From JBCFBK01 sp038562555 (GTDB lineage Bacteria; Bacteroidota; Bacteroidia; Bacteroidales; Prolixibacteraceae), in contig JBCFBK010000003.1 of assembly GCA_038562555.1 (NCBI GenBank), positions 124,001 to 188,000 of the forward strand: a DNA stretch of 64,000 nt, read 5' to 3'. The first letter of the stretch is position 1, and each line of letters opens with the position of its first letter. The translations under genes and the position numbers were made by a program. The notes beneath the pieces are model-generated. The model worked only from the letters and a program-made list of their open reading frames with translations, had not been told where the DNA came from and did no database searches. This document shows positions 1 through 9,043 of the stretch, piece after piece.

Positions 1-1
1 A

Positions 2-403
2 AAACGGGAAAAACTTATTGTCGGAAAGGATTCGGTCAAATGCTATCTTTTTAAAGCAGTCCGGAATAAATCGATTGATTATTTAAGGGAATCGAAAAAG
101 ACGGTCAGTTTATCCGCCGTTCCGGAATACAGTCTGAATTCTCCTTTCGAAGATAAGCTGGAAGAAGCTGAATTAAATGCACGCATTAATCAGTCAATCA
201 GTGAACTGCCCGAGAAATGCCGGGAGATCTTTCTGTTGTGCCGTTTCGAAGGCCTGAAATATGGTCAGATTGCAGAAAAACTAAATATTTCAGTGAAGAC
301 GGTCGAGATGCAGATGGGTATAGCATTGAAAAAAATGAAGGACAAACTGTCCGATTTACAGGTGATTAAGCTCATGGTGTGTATTTTCTGCAAAAAAAGA
401 TGA
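2..403 (+). CDS. ECF-type RNA polymerase sigma-70 factor (5' partial)
   Basis: Only the C-terminal part of the gene is in the window. It is read in frame from base 2 to a TGA at 401-403, giving about 133 residues. The visible part holds the end of the region-2 core (a VRNKSIDYLRE-type helix), an acidic linker and a full region-4 helix-turn-helix (LPEKCREIFLLCRFEGLKY followed by QIAEKLNISVKTVEMQM), which binds the -35-like element. It lies 57 bases upstream of fecR and of a SusC that carries an STN domain, the standard Bacteroidota order for cell-surface signalling control of glycan uptake. The inferred role is to transcribe the downstream sus genes once FecR releases it. The family is clear; the N-terminus and start are not visible. 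Confidence 0.9.
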   Translation, partial: KREKLIVGKDSVKCYLFKAVRNKSIDYLRESKKTVSLSAVPEYSLNSPFEDKLEEAELNARINQSISELPEKCREIFLLCRFEGLKYGQIAEKLNISVKTVEMQMGIALKKMKDKLSDLQVIKLMVCIFCKKR

Positions 404-460
404 AAATCGTTACAGGGTATTGGTGTGAATTTCCGTCTATGGGTGTTAAATCCATGGAAC

Positions 461-1468
461 ATGATAAATACCGAACAAATACATGAGCTCATTATAAAAG
501 AAATTTCAGGAAACGCCGGTGCTGAGGAAAGCCTGAAACTCAAAAACTGGCTTGCTGAGTCTGATGATAATCTGAAGGTCTATCAGGCAAGTCTAAAAAC
601 CTGGAGTGTTGCTGAAACCTGGCTGGAGCCTGATCTCATTCAGCACGACAAACTAAAAATAGTCAGAGACGTCAATCAGCGGTTGGTCGCTCAGTCCTAT
701 CGTACCAAGCGGCGTTCCCGTATTTATCTTGCCGCAGCCGTTCTGGCTTTCCCGATTGCCATGGCGCTAAGCTTTCTTTTCAATGATTCCTCTTCATCTG
801 AGTCAGTTGATCAAACCATTGTCATGTCGGCTCCCGCCGGCCATATATCAAAATGTATGCTTCCCGACGGAACAGCCGTGTGGATCAATTCCGGCTCGCA
901 GCTCTTATATAAGTCTTCCGGTTTTGACGGTAGAATACGGGAAGTCAGCCTCGATGGCGAAGCTTATTTTGAAGTGGTCAAAAATAAAAGCCGTCCCTTT
1001 TATGTCAGGACCGGTATAGCCGATGTAAAAGTGACCGGCACTTCGTTCAACCTGAAAGCAGATCACAAATCAAAAGCATTCGAAACTGTACTGACTGAAG
1101 GAAGCATTGAATTGCAGCTTGAAGGCAGGAATCCTGATCAAAGCATAAAACTTAAGCCGGGAGAAAAAGCTGTTTTTGATGCCGGTCAGAAAAAAATGCT
1201 GGTTCAGGAGGTGAACCCTGAGGTTTATTCTGCCTGGAGAAATGGCGAGATCATCTTTCAGGATGCTACCCTCAGCGACCTGATTATAGAACTGGAAAGG
1301 ATTTATGATGTCAAATTCAGGCTAAGCGATCCGGATCTCGGCAATTATCGTTTCCGGGGGATCTTTAGCTACGACAATAACCTGATCGGTGCACTGGAAA
1401 AGTTTAAGGTAACAGCACACATTGATTACTACATAAAGGATAAGGAAGTATGGCTAAGTAAAAAATAA
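461..1468 (+). CDS. FecR-family anti-sigma factor
   Basis: A 335-residue inner-membrane anti-sigma factor. The N-terminal cytoplasmic part (about 1-80) binds the sigma factor. One membrane helix follows at about 80-105 (YLAAAVLAFPIAMALSFLF). The periplasmic FecR domain contains the typical LPDGTAVWINSGSQLLY and GEAYFEV segments, and the C-terminal DUF4974-type domain ends in DYYIKDKEVWLSKK. An in-frame GTG lies at 425, but the ATG at 461 gives the usual MINTEQ-like N-terminus and is preferred. By family knowledge it relays occupancy of the partner SusC STN domain to the sigma factor encoded just upstream. A hairpin follows the stop codon, before susC. Confidence 0.93.
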   Translation: MINTEQIHELIIKEISGNAGAEESLKLKNWLAESDDNLKVYQASLKTWSVAETWLEPDLIQHDKLKIVRDVNQRLVAQSYRTKRRSRIYLAAAVLAFPIAMALSFLFNDSSSSESVDQTIVMSAPAGHISKCMLPDGTAVWINSGSQLLYKSSGFDGRIREVSLDGEAYFEVVKNKSRPFYVRTGIADVKVTGTSFNLKADHKSKAFETVLTEGSIELQLEGRNPDQSIKLKPGEKAVFDAGQKKMLVQEVNPEVYSAWRNGEIIFQDATLSDLIIELERIYDVKFRLSDPDLGNYRFRGIFSYDNNLIGALEKFKVTAHIDYYIKDKEVWLSKK

Positions 1469-1479
1469 GAGTTGCAAAA

Positions 1480-1511
1480 AAAGAGGGAATAGGTAGTAGC
1501 ATTCCCTCTTT
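1480..1511 (+). terminator. Hairpin between fecR and susC
   Basis: The 11-base arms aaagagggaat and attccctcttt form a perfect stem around a 10-base loop, 12 bases after the fecR stop codon. It probably ends or attenuates the sigma/fecR transcript so that susC is driven by its own sigma-dependent promoter. The T-run is only three bases, so attenuation or RNA protection is also possible. Confidence 0.6.
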
Positions 1512-1564
1512 AAACCGATTGCAACGAATTGCTAAATCAATTTTAATGTTAAACATTCAAATTT

Positions 1565-4500
1565 ATGAAAAAATGCTTTAAAAGAGGGGAGATTTACAGC
1601 TCCTGGCTAAAAAAACTATGGCTTATGATTCGATTATGCGCACTAATGATCTTACTTGCACTGGGTTCCCTTTCAGCAAGTTCTGTTTATTCACAGAATT
1701 CGACCTTAACGTTGAAGATGAAGAATTCGACTCTGGCAGAGGTCTTTAATTCGATTGAAGAGCAAACAGACTACTATTTTTTTTATCACCGCGATCAGTT
1801 GAACGATCAACGGATTGTGAGCGTGGATATGGAGAACAAAAAAATAGGCGAGGTGCTGGATGAGCTTTTTCGTGGTCAGAATATCAGTTATAAAATTGAT
1901 GGTCGGAGTATCCTGATCGATGTAAAAGAGATTAATCCGGTTGCACTCGCCCAGCAGGTTAAAACAATTTCAGGCCGGGTTATTGACGCAACGGGCGCTC
2001 CGCTTCCCGGAGTGGCAGTTGTTATAAAGGGAACAAACCAGGGGACCATAACCGGCACCGACGGCAGTTATAACCTGACAAAGGTTTCGGGCGATGCCAT
2101 ACTGGTTTTTTCTTTTGTGGGGATGCGGGTACTGGAAGTTGACGTTGCCGGAAAAACTACTGTTAATGTAACGCTGGAAGAAGAGACCATCGGCATCGAA
2201 GAGGTCGTTGCCATCGGCTACGGAACTCAAAAAAAGGTAAGTGTTACCGGAGCGGTGGGCAGTATCAAAAATGAAAGCATTAGCCGTTTGGCCAACAACA
2301 CCACTGCGGCTATGCAGGGGGTGGCGCCCGGTTTGACAATCCTGGACAAGGGCGGTTCGCCGGGACGCGGAAATACAACCCTTCGGATCCGGGGAATTAC
2401 GACCATTGACAGTGATAGCGGCGATGGCGTTGACAGTAATGCGGCTTTGTTTCTGGTAGACGGTGTAGAGCAACGGATATCCGATATCAACCCCGACGAT
2501 GTTGAAAGTGTCTCCATTCTGAAAGATGCCTCTGCCACAGCGATCTATGGTTCCCGTGCAGCCAACGGGGTGGTGCTGGTTACCACCAAACGCGGTAAGG
2601 AAGGCGGGGTTAAGGTCGACCTGAACACCTACTGGGGAATGCAGAGCGTGACGAATAAGGTGGAGCATATGGAGACTGTAACCTACATGCGCCAGCAAAA
2701 TTATGCCTTCCAAAATGCCGGGCAGAAGGCGAGATATTCTGATACTTTTATTCAGGAATGGATCGACAATCATGATGCTGATCCGGTCACTTACCGTAAA
2801 GCCAACCAATGGCAGGATGCGGTATACCGCGATGCGCTCCAGCAGAATTACAGCCTCACAGTGAGCGGGGGCAACGAAAAAGCAAAAGGTCTGATGGGAT
2901 TACGTTATTACAAACAGGATGGCGTGGTGCCTCATTTTAATTCTGATATTAAAGAGATCCGCGTCAATACCGACTTTAAACCTTTGGAACGACTTAAGCT
3001 TTCGGCCGACGCCAATTTTCGTACCCGTTATTCGCTGGCACCTGTCGGTGCTTACGATTATGATGTAAATGGCGGAGGCGTGTTCTATTCGATGTTTCAT
3101 GCCACACAATTTGTTGTACCGCAATATCCCGATGGGACCTATGGTCTGGGCAATAAAAATGCTAATCCGCTTCTTCTGGCCCGAATGGCCGGTGATGATG
3201 AACAATGGAATAATTTGTTTATAGGCAGCCTGAAAGCAGAATTGAGTCTTTTCGAGGGGCTTAAGTTCACCACCCAGTATGCCCAGCGCTTTGCCTATAA
3301 TAAAACGGTGGCTTTCACCAATGCCTATACCGTAGTCGATACGAACTTTCTCGACTGGGGAGCCACTGCAAGAGACGAAGCCTATAACCCTTCCGCCACC
3401 CGCAAACGTACCCGGTCAATCACCCGTAACAGCATGGATGATTACCGTCAGGACCAGAATGAATATACCCTTAATCTGTTGCTCGATTACGAGAAACAAT
3501 TCGGCAGGCACGGTCTGCACGCACTGGGAGGCTTTTCTCAAATTGAAAACGAATGGTCGCACAATCAGGCTTATCGCCAGGATTTTTACAACAATGACGT
3601 TCAGTCGATCAATATGGGCTCGGAAAGTACCTGGAAAAGCTATGGGTATAACAACGAGTACGCCTTGCGTTCGTATTTCGGAAGGTTAAACTATAACTAC
3701 GATAACCGTTATCTGTTGGAGGGTAACCTGCGTTATGACGGAACTTCGCGCTTCACCGGCGACAACCAGTACGGAACATTTCCGTCGTTCTCCGGGGGGT
3801 GGCGGATCTCAAATGAAGCATTCTGGAGCGACAATCTCCTTAAGCTCGTTTCTGATCTTAAACTGAGAGGCTCCTGGGGTAAAACAGGAAATCAGACCGC
3901 CGGTCTGTATGCCTTTTATGAATCGTACGGTTCCACCACCTATAACTTTAGCGGCGCGGTTGTGCAGGGCTATATGCAAACTTCGCTGGCAAACAGCAAC
4001 CTGAAATGGGAGACCAGTACCCAGACCGATCTGGGTATCGATGCCGGTTTGCTGGATAATCGTCTGACCATCAGTGCTGATTATTATTACAAACGAACAG
4101 AGGGTATCCTGGTCAACCTGCCTATTTCGGGTACGATCGGTCTCGATGCACCGGTACAGAACGCTGCCGTAGTTGATAATAAAGGATTTGAATTGTCGGT
4201 CGACTGGAAACACAAAGCCGGTGATTTTTCGTATGGTGCCAACTTCAATATTTCAAACAACAAAAATGAAGTCATCAGCCTCGGCGGGGCGAATCCCACC
4301 GTAAGCGGCGGTGCGTCCGATGTCATTACAACCGTGCGGGAAGGCTACGCGATTAACTCGTACTGGGGTTACCAGACGGATGGCCTGATTACCCAGGCCG
4401 ATCTTGATGCGGGCTACCCGGTTTACGACAGCCGGATGACCCTCGGTGATGTGAAATATGTAAACCGCAGTGAGGATAATAAGATTGATGCAGAGGATAT

Positions 4501-4996
4501 GACGGTGATCGGGAATGAGTTCCCGCGCTTCCCCTTCGCCCTGAGCGGATACGTGAACTGGAAAGGATTCGACTTTTCGTTTATGCTCCAGGGGGTGATG
4601 GACGCGCAGACCCGGGTTTCCGGAGCACTGGCTGAAGGAGGTAACTTTGAGGGTTTCACCCTTGACATTTTCAAGGATTACTGGACACCGGAAAATATGG
4701 ACGCCCGTTTTCCGCGCCCAAGGAAGAGCGTCGATTATAATGCGATGATGTCGGACTATTGGGTCGTTGATGCCGGTTACCTCCGGTTGAAGAATATTTC
4801 GCTTGGTTATACCCTGCCGCGCATGCTGAGCCAGAAGCTGTATCTCAGTAAAGCGCGTATCTATGTGGCGGGCAGCAATATTCTGACGTTTTCGCCGCTC
4901 AAGGAGTGGGGGCTTGACCCGGAATTTGTTTCCGGACGTTTTCTGTATTACCCGCAAACGTCGGTTTATACCCTGGGTTTGAATTTAACTTTTTAA
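1565..4996 (+). CDS. SusC/RagA-family TonB-dependent transporter with N-terminal STN domain
   Basis: An outer-membrane glycan importer of 1143 residues. Order of parts: signal peptide with an extended basic start (to about residue 44, ending SVYSQ); STN domain (about 45-120), which contacts the FecR periplasmic domain; CarboxypepD-reg-like beta-sandwich (about 135-215, GRVIDATGAPLPGVAVVIKG); plug domain starting near VVAIGYGTQKKVSVTGAV and containing LFLVDGVEQRISDINPDDV; and a 22-strand barrel ending in the aromatic TLGLNLTF. The STN domain together with the upstream sigma/FecR genes marks it as a transducer as well as a transporter. Its SusD partner starts 11 bases downstream, so the two are surely cotranscribed. 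The substrate cannot be read from the sequence; the downstream sulfatase points to a sulfated glycan. Confidence 0.96.
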   Translation: MKKCFKRGEIYSSWLKKLWLMIRLCALMILLALGSLSASSVYSQNSTLTLKMKNSTLAEVFNSIEEQTDYYFFYHRDQLNDQRIVSVDMENKKIGEVLDELFRGQNISYKIDGRSILIDVKEINPVALAQQVKTISGRVIDATGAPLPGVAVVIKGTNQGTITGTDGSYNLTKVSGDAILVFSFVGMRVLEVDVAGKTTVNVTLEEETIGIEEVVAIGYGTQKKVSVTGAVGSIKNESISRLANNTTAAMQGVAPGLTILDKGGSPGRGNTTLRIRGITTIDSDSGDGVDSNAALFLVDGVEQRISDINPDDVESVSILKDASATAIYGSRAANGVVLVTTKRGKEGGVKVDLNTYWGMQSVTNKVEHMETVTYMRQQNYAFQNAGQKARYSDTFIQEWIDNHDADPVTYRKANQWQDAVYRDALQQNYSLTVSGGNEKAKGLMGLRYYKQDGVVPHFNSDIKEIRVNTDFKPLERLKLSADANFRTRYSLAPVGAYDYDVNGGGVFYSMFHATQFVVPQYPDGTYGLGNKNANPLLLARMAGDDEQWNNLFIGSLKAELSLFEGLKFTTQYAQRFAYNKTVAFTNAYTVVDTNFLDWGATARDEAYNPSATRKRTRSITRNSMDDYRQDQNEYTLNLLLDYEKQFGRHGLHALGGFSQIENEWSHNQAYRQDFYNNDVQSINMGSESTWKSYGYNNEYALRSYFGRLNYNYDNRYLLEGNLRYDGTSRFTGDNQYGTFPSFSGGWRISNEAFWSDNLLKLVSDLKLRGSWGKTGNQTAGLYAFYESYGSTTYNFSGAVVQGYMQTSLANSNLKWETSTQTDLGIDAGLLDNRLTISADYYYKRTEGILVNLPISGTIGLDAPVQNAAVVDNKGFELSVDWKHKAGDFSYGANFNISNNKNEVISLGGANPTVSGGASDVITTVREGYAINSYWGYQTDGLITQADLDAGYPVYDSRMTLGDVKYVNRSEDNKIDAEDMTVIGNEFPRFPFALSGYVNWKGFDFSFMLQGVMDAQTRVSGALAEGGNFEGFTLDIFKDYWTPENMDARFPRPRKSVDYNAMMSDYWVVDAGYLRLKNISLGYTLPRMLSQKLYLSKARIYVAGSNILTFSPLKEWGLDPEFVSGRFLYYPQTSVYTLGLNLTF

Positions 4997-5007
4997 CTCA
5001 CTGACCA

Positions 5008-6627
5008 ATGAAAAAACATCAATATTTTCTGATCATGATGTTCGCTGTCGTCCTGTTTGGATGCAGCGACGTGCTGGATACGGTACCTACCGACCGTTTA
5101 TCGTCTGACGTGTACTGGCAGACTGATAAAGACGCCGAATATGCGGCCAATGCCATTTACCGTTTTCTGGAAAGCCCGGTCACCATATTGGGACGTGATG
5201 AGATGTCGGATCTGGCGCGCGCTACATTCGAAACCTCTGACGAAACAAAGGTCGAAGCCAGTATTGCGGACCCGCAGACCAATATCTTTCAGAATACCTG
5301 GAATGATCTGTATAAAGGGATACGACGCTGTAATGACTACATGGCGAATGTGGAGAAAATAACGCCTGCCGACCAGGCAAAAGTTGACCGCCTCACCGCC
5401 GAGGTCCGCACACTGCGGTGTTATTTTTATTCCCGCCTTACATCTTATTTCGGCGACGTGCCCCTCGTGACCACGCCAATCGGTATTGAAGAATCAAAGG
5501 CGCTGACCCGTACGCCGGTGTCTGAGATCTACGATTTTATTTATACCGAGATTACCGCTTCTGTGAACGCCCTGCCGGCAACCACAACCGAAAAAGGCCG
5601 TGTGACCAAAGGTGCCGCTCTGGGCATTCTCGCCCGGACCATGTTGTTTGCAGCCGGCAACGTGACCGGTACCGATGCCCGGGCAGAGATGTACTACGAA
5701 CGTGCCATGGATGCAGCCGATGCCGTGATTGCATTGGGCGTATACGATCTTCTGCCGGCATATAAGGAGTTGTTCAAGTATGCAAACGAGAACAGCGTGG
5801 AAGTCGTGTTCGATGTTCAATACCTGAAAGACGTCTACGCCAATGCTGTCATGAATAACTTTGGGGCAGTGTCGTTGGGAAACAATGGTTCGAGTATGTC
5901 GCCTACGGCAGTTTTGGTTGATGAATATGAAACAATAAACGGGAAAATGATAACTGAAGATGCATCCTACGATCCGAAGAATCCTTATGCCGGCCGTGAT
6001 CCGCGGCTCAGCTATACCCTGTATGTTCCGGGCGACGTGCTGCCAAACGGAACAATCTATGATTCGCGTCCGGGGTGGAGCACAAGCGGCGATGTGATAG
6101 GAGCCAGCTACCAGGTTTCAAAGACCGGTTTGCTACCCCGAAAGTACATCAATCCCGAAGATGTGGGACAAAGCAACCGCAGCAACTGCGGGATCAATCT
6201 GATTCTTGTCCGCTACGCCGAAATCCTGCTGACTGCTGCCGAAGCCCGGATCGAACTGAACACCGAACCCGGTGTTGCGCTGCAGTACATCAACAGGATC
6301 CGTCAACGTGCCGACGTCAACATGCCTGCGTTAACAGGCATTTCCGGGCAGGTTGCCCTGCGTCAGGCTGTGCGGCACGAACGGATGGTGGAACTGGCGC
6401 TCGAAGGGAGCCGCTTCTTTGATATCCGGCGCTGGAAAATTGCCGAAAGCGTGTGTAACATGGATCAGATCACCGGAATGCGCTATGTGGATAAAACGAC
6501 CGGACAACTGGTCACCATTACCACGGATTATAAGAAAAAATTCGCCGCCAGGGATTATCTTTGGCCGATACCCTATAATGAGCGACAATTAAATACCAAT
6601 TTAACCCAAAATGAAGGATGGGATTAG
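5008..6627 (+). CDS. SusD/RagB-family glycan-binding lipoprotein
   Basis: A surface lipoprotein of 539 residues that forms the lid of the SusC transporter. It has a short signal sequence with a lipobox (VVLFGC, lipidated Cys19), the typical start DVLDTVPTDRLSSDVYW, TPR-like helices containing EVRTLRCYFYSRLTSYFGDVP, and the conserved end region with LILVRYAEILLTAAEA, ERMVELALEGSRFFDIRRW and YLWPIPYNERQLN. It follows susC by 11 bases. Its final codons overlap an in-frame alternative start of the sulfatase gene, consistent with one operon. Confidence 0.96.
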   Translation: MKKHQYFLIMMFAVVLFGCSDVLDTVPTDRLSSDVYWQTDKDAEYAANAIYRFLESPVTILGRDEMSDLARATFETSDETKVEASIADPQTNIFQNTWNDLYKGIRRCNDYMANVEKITPADQAKVDRLTAEVRTLRCYFYSRLTSYFGDVPLVTTPIGIEESKALTRTPVSEIYDFIYTEITASVNALPATTTEKGRVTKGAALGILARTMLFAAGNVTGTDARAEMYYERAMDAADAVIALGVYDLLPAYKELFKYANENSVEVVFDVQYLKDVYANAVMNNFGAVSLGNNGSSMSPTAVLVDEYETINGKMITEDASYDPKNPYAGRDPRLSYTLYVPGDVLPNGTIYDSRPGWSTSGDVIGASYQVSKTGLLPRKYINPEDVGQSNRSNCGINLILVRYAEILLTAAEARIELNTEPGVALQYINRIRQRADVNMPALTGISGQVALRQAVRHERMVELALEGSRFFDIRRWKIAESVCNMDQITGMRYVDKTTGQLVTITTDYKKKFAARDYLWPIPYNERQLNTNLTQNEGWD

Positions 6628-6641
6628 AAATCACAGAAAAG

Positions 6642-8261
6642 ATGATCCGGCTAAAACCCTTTGAATTGCTGGCCATCGGGGGCGCTTTGCTGTCGGCGGG
6701 CCTGCAGGCACAGCCTGTAAAGCCTGAGCGCCCCAATATCATGATCATCATGCTCGATGATATGGGCTATTCTGATTTGGGCTGTTATGGCGGAGAGATT
6801 AAAACGCCCAACATTGACCGGCTCGCGGCAACCGGTGTGCGGTTTACACAGATGCACAACAGCGCCCGCTGCTGTCCGACCCGGGCCTCGCTGCTCACCG
6901 GACACCATCCCCAGGTGGCAGGCATCAACGGCATGGGGGTGAACATGAGCATGAACACGTCCACCATTGCCGAAGTGTTAAAGGAGAACGGGTATAAAAC
7001 GGGAATGACCGGCAAATGGCATTTGTCGCAAACCAAAGCGCTCCCTGATCATGCTGAGCACCTGCGCTGGCTGGCTCACCGCTCTGATCACGGACCGTTT
7101 TCTCCTCTGGAGAACTATCCCTGCAACCGGGGATTTCAGGAACACTGGGGTACGATCTGGGGTGTGGTGAATTTCTTCGATCCCTTCAGTCTGGTCCACA
7201 ATGAAGAGCCCATTAAAGAAGTACCTGACGATTTTTATATGACCGATTTCGTTACCGGCAAATCGCTTGATCTGATTGAACAGTATGGCCGGGACGATCA
7301 GCCTTTTTTCCTGTATGTGGCTCATACGGCGCCGCACTGGCCGCTGCACGCGCTGCCGGAGGATATTGAAAAGTATAAGGATACCTATACGGCAGGCTGG
7401 GATGCGATCCGGAAAAACCGCTACGAGCGGATGGTCCAACTGGGACTGATCGACCGGGAAACCTATCCGTTGCCTGAGAATTCGGCGGGTAAAAAGTGGG
7501 AAGATTGTGAACAGAAGGCTTATGAAGCCGCTTGTATGGCCGTGCATGCCGCGATGATCGACCATGTGGACCAGGGCGTAGGAAAAATCATTCAAAAGCT
7601 GAAGGAGACCGGACAGTATGAAAATACGATCATCTTTGTGCTGTCGGACAACGGCGCCTCGTATGAAAGGGGCTATCCCCCCGGGTTCGACCGTCCGGGC
7701 TTCACCCGGGATTCGGTGATCATTGAATACAATTCTCCTCATCCGGGACCGGAAACAACCTGGAACTATATTGGCAATGCCTGGGCAAGCGCGGCAAACA
7801 CGCCTTTCCGTTACTGGAAAAAAGAATCGTATGAAGGCGGATCGGCGACTCCGTTCATTGTTCACTGGCCTAAAGGATTGAAAGGGAAGGAAAATACCAT
7901 TAACAGGAGCGTAGCGCATGTGATGGATTTGATGCCCACCTGCCTGGAGTTGTCCGGGAGCCGTTATCCGGAGGAGGTGAACGGACAGAAAGCGTTTCCT
8001 CTTCCGGGGAAAAGTATTATGCCTCTGGTGTACGGACAAACGAAGGCCATTCACGATACCCTATACTGGGAACATGAAGGCGGACGGGCGATCCGTATCG
8101 GCGACTGGAAAATGTCGGCTTTGCCGAAAAGAAAATGGGAGTTGTTCAATTTAGCTGAAGATCATACCGAGACAACCGATCTGTCGGCAAAACATCCGGA
8201 TAAATTAAAACAGATGGATGAAGCCTGGCATGATTGGGCTGTAAAACTGGGTATTCGATAA
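6642..8261 (+). CDS. Arylsulfatase-type sulfatase (family S1, formylglycine)
   Basis: A secreted or periplasmic sulfatase of about 539 residues. The signal peptide is at 1-24, ending LSAGLQAQ. PNIMIIMLDDMGYSD supplies the metal-binding Asp pair (D39, D40). CCPTRASLLTG is the C-x-P-x-R motif, whose first Cys (C77) is converted to formylglycine in this family. GKWHL, HTAPHWPLHALPED and LSDNGASYERG complete the usual active-site set. The ATG at 6618 is also in frame and would overlap susD by 10 bases; 6642 is chosen because it places a clean signal peptide at the N-terminus. As last gene of the locus it probably desulfates the oligosaccharide bound by SusCD. No maturase for formylglycine is in the window. 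The overall look is of AtsA-like enzymes; the S1 subfamily and glycan cannot be fixed by eye. Confidence 0.93.
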   Translation: MIRLKPFELLAIGGALLSAGLQAQPVKPERPNIMIIMLDDMGYSDLGCYGGEIKTPNIDRLAATGVRFTQMHNSARCCPTRASLLTGHHPQVAGINGMGVNMSMNTSTIAEVLKENGYKTGMTGKWHLSQTKALPDHAEHLRWLAHRSDHGPFSPLENYPCNRGFQEHWGTIWGVVNFFDPFSLVHNEEPIKEVPDDFYMTDFVTGKSLDLIEQYGRDDQPFFLYVAHTAPHWPLHALPEDIEKYKDTYTAGWDAIRKNRYERMVQLGLIDRETYPLPENSAGKKWEDCEQKAYEAACMAVHAAMIDHVDQGVGKIIQKLKETGQYENTIIFVLSDNGASYERGYPPGFDRPGFTRDSVIIEYNSPHPGPETTWNYIGNAWASAANTPFRYWKKESYEGGSATPFIVHWPKGLKGKENTINRSVAHVMDLMPTCLELSGSRYPEEVNGQKAFPLPGKSIMPLVYGQTKAIHDTLYWEHEGGRAIRIGDWKMSALPKRKWELFNLAEDHTETTDLSAKHPDKLKQMDEAWHDWAVKLGIR

Positions 8262-8270
8262 AAAGGCAAA

Positions 8271-8296
8271 AAGGGCTGCCGGTTTCGGCGGCCCTT
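8271..8296. terminator. Bidirectional terminator hairpin
   Basis: An 11-base stem (aagggctgccg against cggcggccctt, one G-T pair) with a four-base loop sits between the convergent sulfatase and DJ-1/PfpI genes. An A-run precedes it and a short T-run follows the right arm, so it can serve both strands. Confidence 0.8.
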
Positions 8297-8304
8297 TGCA
8301 TGGA

Positions 8305-8880
8305 TCAGATTTCGATTTTTGCGCCCATCACCTTTAAAAATTCCCGGATGAACGCCGGATGGGCAGGCCAGGCGGGAGCCGTAACCAGCTTCCCGTCAAC
8401 ATAGGCGCCATCGACCGGGATGGACTGAAATTCTCCTCCTGCCAATGTTACTTCAGGGCCCACTGCCGGATAAGCGGTAAGCTTTCGTCCCCTGACTACA
8501 TCGGCAGCGGTCAGGATCTGAATGCCGTGGCAAATGGCAGCAACCGGCTTGTCGGCTTCAAAAAAATGCTTGACGCAGGTGATTACAGCCGGAACCAGGC
8601 GAAGGTATTCGGGCGCCCTTCCGCCTGCTATTACAAGACCTTGATACTCATCGAAGTTTACCTGATTAAAGCTGTAATTTAACAGGAAATGATGGCCGGG
8701 CTTTTCCGTGTAGGTCTGATCTCCCTCAAAATCATGAATCGCAGTTTTAATAGTTTCTCCGGCTTTTTTGTCAGGGCAAACCGCATGAACCTCATAGCCT
8801 GCCATCTGGAGCATCTGGAACGGGACCATCGTTTCATAATCTTCGGCAAAATCGCCGGTCAGGAATAATATTTTCTTCAT
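8305..8880 (-). CDS. DJ-1/PfpI-family protein (class I glutamine amidotransferase-like)
   Basis: A cytoplasmic protein of 191 residues with the DJ-1/PfpI flavodoxin-like fold. The opening MKKILFLTGDFAEDYE carries the family's acidic residue (E13 or E16). GLVIAGGRAPEYLR is the oxyanion-loop segment. AAICHG supplies the nucleophile-elbow Cys117 followed by His118. Members act as glyoxalases/deglycases, proteases or stress chaperones, and the sequence does not decide between these. It is a lone gene, convergent with the sulfatase and sharing its terminator hairpin; no partner gene suggests a pathway. Confidence 0.9.
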   Translation of the reverse strand: MKKILFLTGDFAEDYETMVPFQMLQMAGYEVHAVCPDKKAGETIKTAIHDFEGDQTYTEKPGHHFLLNYSFNQVNFDEYQGLVIAGGRAPEYLRLVPAVITCVKHFFEADKPVAAICHGIQILTAADVVRGRKLTAYPAVGPEVTLAGGEFQSIPVDGAYVDGKLVTAPAWPAHPAFIREFLKVMGAKIEI

Positions 8881-9043
8881 ATCGTTAAAAAATTAGAATG
8901 AATATTGAAATGTGACATCTTTTCGGAGCGTCAATCAAACAACGTATGCGAAAAGATAAATGTTTCTTAATGAATTGTTTTATTCAGCATCTGCAAGCCG
9001 CGCATGAATGATAAATTCAACTTAATTTTGGCATCTTTGGGCC

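Noticed and set aside
1970..2809. Open frame on the minus strand within the first susC (279 residues)
   Set aside because: The plus-strand reading is a complete, well-conserved transporter plug region; the antisense product has no family features.
6978..8054. Long open frame on the minus strand inside the sulfatase gene (358 residues)
   Set aside because: It is antisense to a gene with full family motifs, has no recognisable domain and has the Arg/His/Ile-rich look of a shadow frame.
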